From Brachionus manjavacas (taxonomy: Eukaryota > Rotifera > Eurotatoria > Ploima > Brachionidae), in NCBI GenBank assembly GCA_019054805.1, contig JAHQIY010000006.1, forward strand, positions 5,580,001 through 5,644,000: a stretch of 64,000 nucleotides of DNA, read 5' to 3'. Below, piece after piece: positions 52,083-64,000 of the stretch (position 1 is its first letter; each line of letters opens with the position of its first letter). Under the pieces are notes generated by a model, which was given only the letters and a program-made list of their open reading frames with translations, was not told the origin of the DNA and searched no databases. The translations under genes were made by a program, and so were the position numbers.

Positions 52083-55000
52083 ATGCTATTTATTAACAAC
52101 ACTAGTAGGATTTTAAAAAAATCCCAGCTCTATCGGCACCATCTGCACGATTACGAAATTGAAAGCTTTTGAAAATTCTTCTCTTCCGTATCGGCGTGTA
52201 AACAAATCAGAATTGTTATGAAGATTAGAAATATCTGGTATTTATCAATGATCAAGTTATTTAATTCCAATTAATTGAGATTAAAATCAATTTTGTGAGT
52301 GCACTTTTAAAAGCTTGAATTAAGACCAAAAACTAAAATTCAATTTAAAGCATTTATTAGAATTTAAATGATGATAAATGAGCTTTAGATCAATGTCTAA
52401 TGCATTAACCATGCCAGCAAAAAGCCGACCATGTTTTTCTAAAATTTAAAATAAAATTTAATCAATTTGTCTCATGCTTTGAGCATAGTTAACTCTATTG
52501 AAAAAACAAAATAAAAAAATGCTACTACTTAAATAATTTTGACCAGTTTTTGAAATTTGCACGAATGATTGATTTAATAGAATAATTGACTCTTGAACAA
52601 AAATCTTAAAATCTCTTTTTTTTTGTTGTTTTCTAAATTAAACAAATTTTAAGAAAGTATAATTAATAAAATCAATTAAATATTTTAGTATATTTTTGCC
52701 AGCGATAGAAACATAAAACAAAAAATGACTGGCAAACAAAATAGCAAGCATTTTTGTACGAGCCAATTTTTCTTATCTTATTTTCCAAATGATATTAATT
52801 GAAACTAATCGTAATTATTTTTAAAATTCCTAATTGTTTTAGGCAAACAAAAAAAACATATCAATAAGGTAAATTTTAGATTTTTGTCTAAATGAAAATG
52901 ATGATTTAATTAAGAAAAAAGATATTTTAAATTTAAATGTCTATGCGCATACAATAAGTCAACTCATTTGATTTATTATGGTTATAGTTTAAATCAAATA
53001 AAATATCTATTTCGCAATTAGATTCGAAATTTTTTTGTTCATTTCTAAATTGATGAATTAGTAGCAAATTTCAAGGCAGAAATTGCTCCAACATTGATCA
53101 TTAATTCCAAGTCCAAAAATGAAATGGATTAAAAACAACTTTTTGCTTTTTTCTTCTCATTTCCTAATTACTTTTCTAACTATTTAATTGCACATATAGA
53201 GTTCCACGATCATTAATTACTGAGAAGTTGCTAGTTTGCCAATCGCTAAGATACCGAGTTTAGCATTGGCCTCTTGTGCATCTCGAGTCACATGACTCGC
53301 GGCCATCAGCACAACCAGGCATACATTTGACCGATGACTTTCTCTAGCAATAAAAAAAGAAGATAGCTTTGAATTTGTTAGGCCTAGAAAATAGCAAGCG
53401 AAACTAATAATTAAGCTTCTAAATTTTCAATCCTCTAATTTGTAATAAAAATATGCTGACCAAGCTAACAAGAATGATGATAATTAATCGTTTATCATCT
53501 ATTAGAGATCGTCAATCAAATTACAATTAATAGAATTCCTTCAAAATGTAGGCATAGCTATTTATGTCAAATAAGATCATGTAGATAATGATAGTGATCT
53601 TGTTTGCATAATTCTTTGACCATCATTCAAGTGACAAACATTTTATCAAGTTGTCCAATTATTCCGACCATTAGTGTCAAAAGCTAAGCTACAAATTTAA
53701 GCCAAAGATTACGCATTCATTTTCTATAATTACCAAAGCGGCCATTCCCTTTCAACTTGATATTTATAGCTGATCGTTCAAGATTTGACAAATAAAAAAG
53801 AAATTTTTTTTTCATTTTTTTAAAACTTAATAATTGTAACCCAATAATTTTTACAGTCAGATAATTGTGAATATAAATCTAGTTCTTTCGGGCCACGATT
53901 TACAGTTTTATTCTAAAATTAAAACAAATTGGCATTTGGTCCGCTTTGCGGAATTCCTCAGGCTATCCAGAATGAATACAAACACTTCTGTACAAACTAG
54001 CAATAGAAAGGTAAAAAATTAAGATGCATGAAATTTGAAGTTTTCATTTATTCTGGTTTAATAACGATGGATTTATCAGCACCTTGTAAATTTTTTTTTA
54101 AACATTAACAGAAAAATTTAAAATCTAAACTCAAACTAATTTAACTTTTTTTCAAATTTTTTTTTTATTTTTTAACATTGTGTGGTGTCAAAAATCAATC
54201 ATGTGGCTGAAAGGAAGGACCAAGTCTTCATTTCAACCGGCCAAGGCTTCGCATAAATTATTTTTAAAATAAATAAATTTGTCAGCACCTTGGGTTTTCC
54301 TGTACATCACTGAAATAATTTTAGATAAAGGTGATGCAAGTAAGCAATTGTTGTGTATTAGCTTGAGAATGTGGGAGACTTTGGAAGTCTAAAGTAGCTT
54401 TAATCAGTCTTTTAAAAGGACTTTTTTTTTGCTTCTGGTGCATTGAAAATCTTTGGTCCAGTAGATGATTTTTTTCTTTTAAGATTACTTCAACTGTATC
54501 ATGTAAAGTGTGGCTTTGATTAAATTAAAATAAGAAAGTACTTGTATAAAAAAATAAAAGAGGCTAGTCTTATAGTTCAACTGCATCTATTGAAAGGTAC
54601 ACTGGCAAATAATTGTTATTATGAATGCAGTCATAGTTTATACTATGCATTGAAATAATTTCAGATGGTAATTAAGAATATAATTTTATTTTTTTAGGAA
54701 TAATTAAAGTGAATAGATCGATTAGAAACAATATTTTTTTTGTTTTAAAATCTAAATTTGATTTCAAAAATGTCTCTAACCTTTTTAAGATATGATAGAA
54801 ATTGTCTTTGTTTTTGCAAACAGTTTTTAATTTTTTAAAATTTAATTTTACTAAAAGGGAGGCCTATGTTCATCACAACATGGCCGGGGATTTCCCCCAA
54901 ATTCTTTTTTTGTAAAAAACATTAGACCATCTCTGAGCCTTTAAATTTGAACTGTTGCTAAATTTAGTCAAGCAAAAGTGTCGTTGCTTGTAAAATAGAG

Positions 55001-56458
55001 TTTATTTCTTATTCAAACAATGTCTACAAATTGCAATACTCTTGATGGACTTTTGATGGAAATCTAAACGCTATTTTAGCTTTATTAGAGTTTGTGACTA
55101 TGAATGCCAAATTATTTTCATTCTTGACCAAACTATATTGTTGCAGTTCTCTCGATCACTTCATGATCTAAAATATATGAGGCGCTACAAGTTAATAAGC
55201 CAATTTATTTTAGAAAATTATGCCGGAAAACTAATACAATTGATGTTATCTATTCATAAATTTTCAAATTTAGATCAGCTCTATTTATTTTGTGATCCAT
55301 CACTTTGTATTTTATTATCTAATTTAGTTTTCCATGCTGTTTAAAGCAAGGACTCATGTAATTCACATTTTTGGGCTTTGTTCAGGCCTCCGTCCTTTGT
55401 GTAAATTTTTGAAAAATGAATTAAAATAAACAAGACTATCTTATTTTTAAATATTTATTTATGAAGTTAAAAAAAAAACAAAGTGTTAATTTAGGAGACT
55501 AGAGAATGAGAAGAGTGGTCTTGAAAAAGAGGAGTTTATTGTTAGTTTTAAATAAACGATGATAAGAAATCGAAAAATCTTGACTATGCCTTCTTTGCAT
55601 CAGTCTAATCGCTTAGAGTCACATAATGATCCAGTAGTGTCCATGCATGCTTCTTGTTAAACTCTTAAAGTCAATTTGAAACTGAAGCAATTAAAATACC
55701 GAAAAAATGATTAGATTAACTCAGAGAGATGGTCTATCAAGGCTACAGGGTAATAGAATTAAACTAGAAATCCGTCAAGTGGACACCTGTAAGCCTAAGT
55801 TGTTTGCAGTCGATTGATGATGATGCAAGGTGATACAGATTTTTTTCTTACTAAGAAAATAAAATTATGCACGTCAGGGATTAGATGCCTCTTGACTCAT
55901 AATTAAATTTGAACTCATTTTAAAGTCAACAGGCTAGAGTCGCCTGGCTCTGCAGACTTTTCCATCTATGTCTATCTCTAGCTTTGTACAATCGTCAAAG
56001 ATGATCATTTATTTTATCTGCACAGAGCCAATAAAATTGTGTCCAAATATGCAAACTCAATCAATTTTCAATAAAGTAAAATAAAAATGTAAAGTTAATA
56101 AGTTTCAAATAAGAATAAGAATATACCATTTAAGAAAGAGAATAAATATTCATTAATGAAATAAGGAGATTTATCAGACCAAACTTGGTGTTTTTCTTCA
56201 CACATTTAAAAAAATGTTTGTTCATCAAAGGGTTTCTTCTATTCGAAATTTTCCACTCCTAAAAAGTGACTCAAATGAAATAAATTCTTTCTTCTTCTGC
56301 TTTAAACAAGAAAAAAGCGTCTTACATCAAATAGAAGAAACTTGCTAGTATTTGAATCAAACATTTGCTTCATTGGAGTTGTTTTTGCAAAAAAAGCTGT
56401 TCTCCACTCATTCGTCATGTTAAAAATTTATTTATAATAATATATAATAATTGTCTTT

Positions 56459-56633
56459 TTTCTATCCTAGTGAATAATGGCCAGGCGCTTATCTCCTTTT
56501 CCAAGCACCTTTTTGAGCTACGGCTCCGATCTGACACAGAGGCTACTGCATCGAGTTGATCATCTTCACCGCAATTATTACCTGGTCGAAACCAGTGTCC
56601 CTCTTTTTTATGATGAAAAAGGTCTAAACATTC
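56459..56633 (+). repeat. rep-A interspersed repeat, copy 2
   Basis: A 175-bp unit from TTCTATCCTAGTGAATAATG to GGTCTAAACATTC, nearly identical to 61455-61629 about 5 kb away. No inverted repeats, no Pol III boxes and no A-tail were seen. On the minus strand it has a short common open frame (NNCG-DQLDAVASVSD-RS), so it may be a piece of a larger element. Confidence 0.85.
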
Positions 56634-57339
56634 TTCCCGTATTGCAGAAAAGAATAATTTTTGAAGAATTTTTTTTTAAACATGTTTTTAATTGTTTCTT
56701 ATAGAGGAAAAAAAAAGGAAAAATTAATTTTTTTTTTCAATTTTTTAGAGTAAAAATTTTCGAAAAAAAACTTTGATGGCAGAACTTTCTTTTATTCGAA
56801 GAAAGACGGTAGATGTTTTACATGACAAATGACTGATGAATTTTCTTCTTGGAGAGAGACTTTTTTTATTTGGGAAGAAAACTCCAATAGAGGAAAATTT
56901 TCTTCAAGTCTCTTCTATTTAATAAAATTTGGCAATTAACAAGAAAAGAGTCATTAATTGAAATGTTTATACGTTAGGGTCAAATTAAAAGAACTTGTTT
57001 CGTTTTAAATAATTTATTAGTCTAAATAAATATATAAGAAAGTGGCCACTCTTTACCAAGAGTAAGCCGATTAACACATATAATAGAGAGAGAGGAAAAA
57101 GAGAGAGAAAAATATAAAATAAAATAAATGTATAAAATTACATTAAACAAACATCTTATTTCATTTGATGAAATAAGACATTTCTTTGCATACATAAAGA
57201 TGACGCTATGCACACGTGTTTGATTAGATATTAATATTTTGTATTTCGGCTTAATGCCATTTCTCACGACACTACATTAATCACATATAAAATTGGTAAA
57301 TTATTTTGTCCAGCTCCTTTCTTTTGTCCATAAGATAAG

Positions 57340-57690
57340 AATATTTTTTATTTAAATTATAAATCGGATTTAACGAGTCTAGAGACCAGAAGAATAAGAG
57401 GGGATCTGATTGAGATGTTTAAAATTATCAAAAGACACGACAAGATAAACTGGCATGTACAACTAGTCTTCAAGAACAGTCCAGAAAATAAGATTCGTCC
57501 GACCCCTGGACGTCATTATTTTACGTTAGAAAGACAATTGGTAAAGAACTGTGAGCAAAGGTCTAATTTATTCAGCAGCAGAGTGGTCAATGTTTAGAAT
57601 CGACTTGATAAAGTTGTTATTAATTCAGATACAGTTAATGTTTTTAGAAAAAAAAATTGATAAACTTGATTTAAACAAGCTATTATGATG
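57340..57690 (+). mobile_element. LINE C-terminal fragment
   Basis: Plus-strand frame with LETRRIRGDLIEMFKIIKRHDKINW, GRHYFTLERQLVKNCEQRSNLFSSRVVNV, a stop in place of the usual Trp, then RLDKVVINSDTVNVFRKKIDK. This is the conserved end of non-LTR ORF2. The 3' UTR continues to about 57750. Confidence 0.8.
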
Positions 57691-58920
57691 AGGCTAAACC
57701 CTCGTTAATTAATTATACACAAAGGAGTTGCTGTATAATGTGTGAACGATATGCCGTTTTATCGTGATCCAAACCTAAGATAGACAAATTGAGATCCCGT
57801 CTTTTATGTTGAGTTTTTGATTTTTTTTGTAACTAGTAATATACTTATAGTTATATGCTGGCTAGCAATTTCACACACTTACGTCTCATTTGCAGCCTAG
57901 AGCATTGCCATTCTCGCGAACAATGCCCAATAGACCTGTCTTGTATTGTTGAGCAGGAAAGTTGAAAACTGTTTAGCTGTGTTGTGCAGCTGTGATCCAA
58001 GCGCTTGTTTGTAAATTTGGCAACAAAGATTGCACAACAAGCCAGAGCTCATCGAGTTAACTTTGAAATTTGGCGCCGAATGATTTCAAAGGCTTCTGGC
58101 CTATCAAGTTGGCACTCTCGCCCAGCACTAGAGAATACTTCACAATTCAGAATCTCTGGATTGTGAGCATTGTGTGTATGTGTTGTGTTCGGGCGGGTAA
58201 ATAACTCGAGGGTTCGGTGTAAACTCGGCACTGTTACCTAGTGATCGGATCCGAAGAACAAAGACTTAGTTGTGACGTGGTAGGCCAAGCATTTGCACTA
58301 GAATAAACAAGTGCAGTTTTTTTTTTTTTCTCTAAAGGAATTTATCAATAATGGCACACAATCAGCTTCTTGAGCTAGCCAAGCTTAAAGCTATTAGAGT
58401 ATTATTGACAACTTTTTTTTTTTCTTTTTTTTTATGAGTTGACGCAATTCTTTAAAAATCATTTAATCTAGTAGACATTTGAATGCAAAATTTTATTTTG
58501 TTGTTATTGTTGGCACACAACAACAAAAACAAGATCGTAATGGGTAATTTAGTTTTATATATTATTATTTTAATTGCATTTAAACAACTATATTAATATG
58601 TGTGTGTGTTGGGCTATAGTTGTTTAGGGGCTGCAATTATGAAGAAAATTTAATTAGATCCGAATCCGGTTTGTAATAAAAAAAGAGAGAGAGAGAGAAA
58701 GGCAATGGGTCGTCGATAGCACCTTGGCTTCGCAGCGTCTAATAAATCATCTAATTAGATTAGAAGAAGCAACTAAAATAAAATAAAATAAAAAAATAAA
58801 ATAAATAGCTCTTTCTTTTGCTAACAAAAAAATAAATTAGCATTAATTAATTGATTAATAAAATTTTGATTTTTTTGCTTTTTTGTTCGTTGTTTGTTTG
58901 GAGTGTTTTGCCTTCGAATT

Positions 58921-58975
58921 TAGAAGCCAATCGGCTCGTAGACTTGGCATGCAGACCGGCTACGATTGGCTTCTA
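58921..58975. promoter_or_regulatory. Perfect 13-bp inverted repeat carrying two CCAAT boxes
   Basis: TAGAAGCCAATCG (58921-58933) and its exact reverse complement (58963-58975) flank a 29-base GC-rich spacer. Each arm holds a CCAAT pentamer in opposite orientation. The element is about 470-525 bases before the Msx ATG. A paired NF-Y-type site or a hairpin in the transcript is possible if transcription starts upstream of it. Confidence 0.5.
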
Positions 58976-59174
58976 ATCCAGCCCATTCCTAATTGGTGTA
59001 AATTAGCTCTTATTTTCAAATTATTGTGCCTGCCTCCCTCCAATAATACTTAGCCACTCTTCTCCTCTTTTCTCCTCTTTCTTTTCTCTCTTTTTTTGTT
59101 CGAGTTTAAATTTAGATGATGGAGAAAGTAATAAAAAAAGAATTAGAAAAAGTAAAAAATAAAAAATCCTCTCA

Positions 59175-59182
59175 TATAAATA
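59175..59182 (+). promoter_or_regulatory. Candidate TATA box of Msx
   Basis: TATAAATA 263 bases before the start codon would place a start site near 59205 and give a 5' UTR of about 240 bases with a (CAA)n tract. In AT-rich DNA such matches are common. Confidence 0.35.
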
Positions 59183-59378
59183 TTCGTCAAACTAGTAGTA
59201 AAAAAAAAAATAAAAAATTTTAAATACTTTGTTTGTCATCATCATCATTCAGAACCAACAGCATTGTGGCATCAAACAAATAATTTGATTAGACCACATT
59301 AAACACACTCATTAAATAAACCAATTAATAACTAAACTCTCTCTTTATTTAGAAATACAAAAATATATATATATATAA

Positions 59379-60716
<1,338 letters not shown>

Positions 60717-61454
60717 CATCTAAATGGATCGTTTCCTTCTTCTTCAATTTTTTTTCTTTTTTTTTTTTTACCCCCAAATCCTTTGTTCTAATCAAGCACA
60801 CGTTTAATTTTTAATTTTTATTTAAACTAAGCAAAATGGAAAAAAAAACAAAGAGACAAAAAGAATTAATAATTTAATCTATTTTTATTTTAATTTAATA
60901 GTTTTTTTTATTTTTGTTGGTTTCCGTGTGATGTCAGAGTCATCGGGACGCAAATGGTTGCTGCTCATTTAAAGGCAACATTAAAACTACACACTCACTC
61001 ACTCAAATGCACACACTACTACTGACTGACAGTGACTAGTAAGCGGTCGAGATTGATTGTAAATTTTTTTTGGCTATTTATAAGAAATTTTCTTTTCTGT
61101 TGTACTAATTGTTTTTAATTAAAAAAAAAATTTTTTTTTTGCTTTTTAGGTGTTCATTTTTGGCATTTTTTATTTTATACGTTTAAATAAAATTTTAAAA
61201 TATTTTTTTTTTGCTTGCGCTAATTTAGTTGTCATGATGGTTTGAATATTTGAAAGAGTTTCTGCCTCAGCGCGGTGCCCATCTTTGACTCTCTGTTTGC
61301 ATGGATTGCATACACAAACCGCTCATTTGGCTATATGGGAAATAATGATGGATCACGTAACTTTGGGCACCGTAAAATTCAACATAGATACACAAAAATT
61401 AGTTGAAATTTGAAAAATTGATCTTGATTAATAATAAAAGAAATAATTGTGCCT

Positions 61455-61629
61455 TTTCTATCCTAGTGAATAATGGCCAGGCGCTCATCTCCTTTTCCAA
61501 GCACCTTTTTGAGCTACGGCTCCGATCTGACACAGAGGCTACTGCATCGAGTTGATCATCTTCACCGCAATTATTACCCTGTCGAAACAAGTGTCCCTCT
61601 TTTTTATGATGAAAGAGGTCTAAACATTC
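61455..61629 (+). repeat. rep-A interspersed repeat, copy 3
   Basis: Almost the same sequence as 56459-56633 with a handful of substitutions. Both copies begin and end at the same points, which marks the unit's true borders. It lies about 740 bases after the Msx stop codon, close to the candidate poly(A) site. Confidence 0.85.
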
Positions 61630-61963
61630 CTATATCTTGAAGATTTTTGATGGATTAGTCAAAATTATTTTCATTTTTCGGTATTTTTTTTATTCAAAAA
61701 AATTAAATTTAATAAATTTTTCTAATCTTCATGTGAAATGTTTGTAATCAACGAAAAATCTTATAGAACCATCTGGTTTGTTAACAAGACAAACTGACGA
61801 TTTTTTTAAAGATATTTAGAGTAACACCTTAGAGTCTTAGACTGGTGATGACCATAAACTACTGAATAATCTCAGCTTTTAATCAAACCCATATCAGTCC
61901 AGTCGCACCACATGCATTTCAATTGATATGAACTTATTGATTGTTGACCTTCAAAATATTTCC

Positions 61964-62011
61964 GGTCGTCCTACCTTACGTCGCTCTTGGGTGTCGTAAG
62001 CTAGGACAACC
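61964..62011. repeat. 17-bp hairpin downstream of Msx
   Basis: GGTCGTCCTACCTTACG (61964-61980) pairs with CGTAAGCTAGGACAACC (61995-62011) with two mismatches around a 14-base loop. It sits in a GC-richer island. The stem is short for a microRNA precursor and no longer pairing was found, so its role is open. Confidence 0.5.
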
Positions 62012-64000
62012 AACTATACGGAATGACGAATTTCCAACCATTGAGTCAAAGGATCAAGATCGCTTGGACATTTGCTCAGAATGAATGCCAAAAAGAGCCT
62101 TTTTTTGCTTAAAGCAAACCAGATGCTCTGAGAAACATATCATTATGCTTTCAGTCTTCATTCGAGCTTGAATTTTTAATTACTAAGAAAAAAAAGAATC
62201 GAAAATTATTTTTGTGATTTGTGATAGACCAGTCGAATAATCAGATTTAACATGCATTTTATTTTAATTTTAAGAATTTCTTTGGTCAATCAATGTTAGA
62301 AAAAAAATTTAAACAAATTTATTTTATTTGGTGAAATTTTTATAAAATTGATTTAAAATAAATTTTCAGATAACTCGAGTCTTCTTTTTTGCTGTTGTCC
62401 ATAACCACATGCAGTTAGAAATGATGCTTATATAAATCCTAGAACTACTCCTCAAATCATATTAAAATAGATTCTATTTTGTTAAAAAAAAAAAAAAATA
62501 TAGAGCACAAAATGAATAATAATTATTGAAATTAATAAAAAATTAACATTTCAAATTAAAATTAGATATTTCATTCAATTTTTTAGAAAACATTTAAACT
62601 TTGTCTTATTTATTACATTTTTTTTTAAATTTTTTTTTTTTTTACATCGCCTTTAAGGCGTTCATTGAAATAAATAATAATAATAATAAGTCTCTATCGG
62701 TCACCTGTGAACACTGACTTGTCCAAGTTTTTTGTGTATTCTATCGAATATTAGATTGCTGTAAAATTATCAAGATAAATTGCGAGAGGCTCAAATAGCC
62801 ACAAGAGAAGTTGGAGACATAAAATAGCCGTGTTGTTAAAAGATGAAAAAGATGAACCGATTCAAACAAATTATCGTTGTAGCGATCATTATCATTTGAA
62901 TCATTAAAGTTTTCAATTAATTTAGTAAAAATTTTCCGAAATTCAAAATTTTTGTTGTTCAAGTCAAACCAAAGACCAAGTTTTTAAAATAGAGAAAAAG
63001 AAAAATTTCTTGTCGAAATAAAAAGCTTATTCAAATTAATTTTGTTTCAAAGACTTAATTATCAATGGATATATTTGCTTAAAATTTTTTGTTTTTTTTT
63101 GTTTGTATCTAGGCCTTTTTTCGTGAAAAATAAGGTGATTTTGTGCAATAGGCTTGGTTGGAAATAATCAAATTCAAATAAATAAATAAATGAATCTAAT
63201 TTAAATTGTATTTGCTATTTATTTTAATTAAATTTAAATTAAACTTAATAAAGTGACGCTCTAAGAAATGACGACTTTTGAATAAAAGTAAATAGTCGGA
63301 ATTAATTCAAGTTTTAGTTGAAGGCATTTGACTTATCGAAAATATATTGATCATGACCACTTTAAAAGTGGCAGCGGTAAACTATTTAGCAAACAAGTCT
63401 AGCATTAAATGAATGATGAATATTCTTAATAATCTTGCTTTTAATAATAAATACAATTATTCATCCGTTTCTAAATCGATTGAAGTATATATATATATGA
63501 TACGTTTGACTTTTGAATCAAGAGGTATTTTTTTGTTAGGTGAACACTCGTTCTTTCTATTTTATTTTATTTTCTATTTTAATTTATTTTATTTGCATTT
63601 AATGTTTATTTATTTATTTTTAAATGCTTAAATTAAAATTTTAAATTGTTTACATCTAATTTAATTCAAATTTTTATATTTTTTTTTCAAGTCGAATGCT
63701 AATAATTTATTCGAGTGATAATGGCTTCGGGTTTCAGATTGGCACATTTATTAAAATTTGATATTTCAAGATTTGGTACATTTAAATGCGATTAGATTTT
63801 CTAAACGAGTTGTTTATAAGTATTTAATAAGTTAATTAGAAATAATGACTGATATTTATGAATGAAAAATGAGTCTTGGAATCATAAAGAGTCCGAAAAT
63901 AAAAGAGCCTCACTATTCCAGACGATTAAATTAAAAAATACTCTTTTAAAATAAACAAAAACACTTAAAATCAGATATCACTTTTACAGAGTGCTTAAGT

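Larger units (their letters stand above)
48901..57330. other. Long intergenic region 5' of Msx, mostly LINE tails
   Basis: No gene is confirmed. It holds a diverged inverse rep-A piece (about 50208-50295), an unidentified minus-strand open segment (51825-52082) and a GC-richer, repeat-poor stretch at about 53040-53780. LINE 3'-end-like blocks lie at about 53935-54010, 54175-54280, 54850-54915 and 55360-55440. The second copy of rep-A is at 56459-56633. The remainder is AT-rich sequence. Confidence 0.5.
60717..64000. other. 3' flanking region of Msx
   Basis: T-rich 3' UTR with AATAAA at about 61186-61191. The third rep-A copy is at 61455-61629, a GC-richer island with a hairpin at 61840-62060, and a LINE 3' end at about 62630-62695 (CGCCTTTAAGGCG hairpin followed by AATAATAATAATAATAA). 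The short frames after 62700 match nothing I know. Confidence 0.5.

Noticed and set aside
57022-57267. 81-residue minus-strand frame near 57 kb
   Set aside because: Low-complexity, hydrophobic by composition, no recognisable motif and no splice context.
63413-63631. 72-residue frame at the window end
   Set aside because: It is a Phe/Leu/Tyr-rich product of T-rich DNA with no family resemblance.

Overview
The window is eukaryotic nuclear DNA from a small-intron, very AT-rich animal genome. Five genes are supported: two homeobox genes and three housekeeping genes whose exons splice at canonical GT/AG sites. Several introns are only 45-75 bp. The proteins are clearly bilaterian (Hmx and Msx homeodomains, PP1 catalytic subunit, hexokinase, condensin subunit NCAPD2). 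Low GC, tiny introns and many decayed jockey/CR1-like LINE pieces fit a lophotrochozoan or gnathiferan such as a monogonont rotifer. That placement is inference; the sequence carries no diagnostic taxon marker that I can read.

Layout: 1-3552 is the 5' region of Hmx, with a tRNA-derived SINE candidate, a paired GATA motif and GA/CT tracts. Hmx (two exons, + strand) occupies 3553-5201. 5202-17543 is AT-rich intergenic DNA with two related MITE-like repeats, a 539-bp TA-flanked inverted-repeat element and a nested minus-strand LINE. PP1 (four exons, - strand) lies at 17544-18771. A membrane-anchored hexokinase (- strand, 20059-23040) follows, with two tandem alternative last exons. 23041-33470 is intergenic, with GC-richer islands, a dead Tc1/mariner transposase and a 201-bp MITE. 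NCAPD2 (- strand, six exons, 33471-42447) has large introns, one of which hosts LINE debris in both orientations. 42448-57700 is LINE-rich and includes a reshuffled near-identical triplication. Msx (+ strand, single coding exon) lies at 59445-60716, preceded by about 1.6 kb of GC-richer promoter DNA.

The main biological point is that two NK-class homeobox genes, Hmx and Msx, lie 55 kb apart in the same orientation, with three unrelated genes on the opposite strand between them. This looks like a remnant of the ancestral NK linkage, possibly held together by regulatory DNA spread through and around the bystander genes. The second point is the hexokinase, whose 3' end offers two mutually exclusive nucleotide-binding exons and whose N-terminus has a predicted transmembrane anchor. 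PP1 carries one single-base homopolymer lesion that is more likely a sequence error than a true pseudogene signature.
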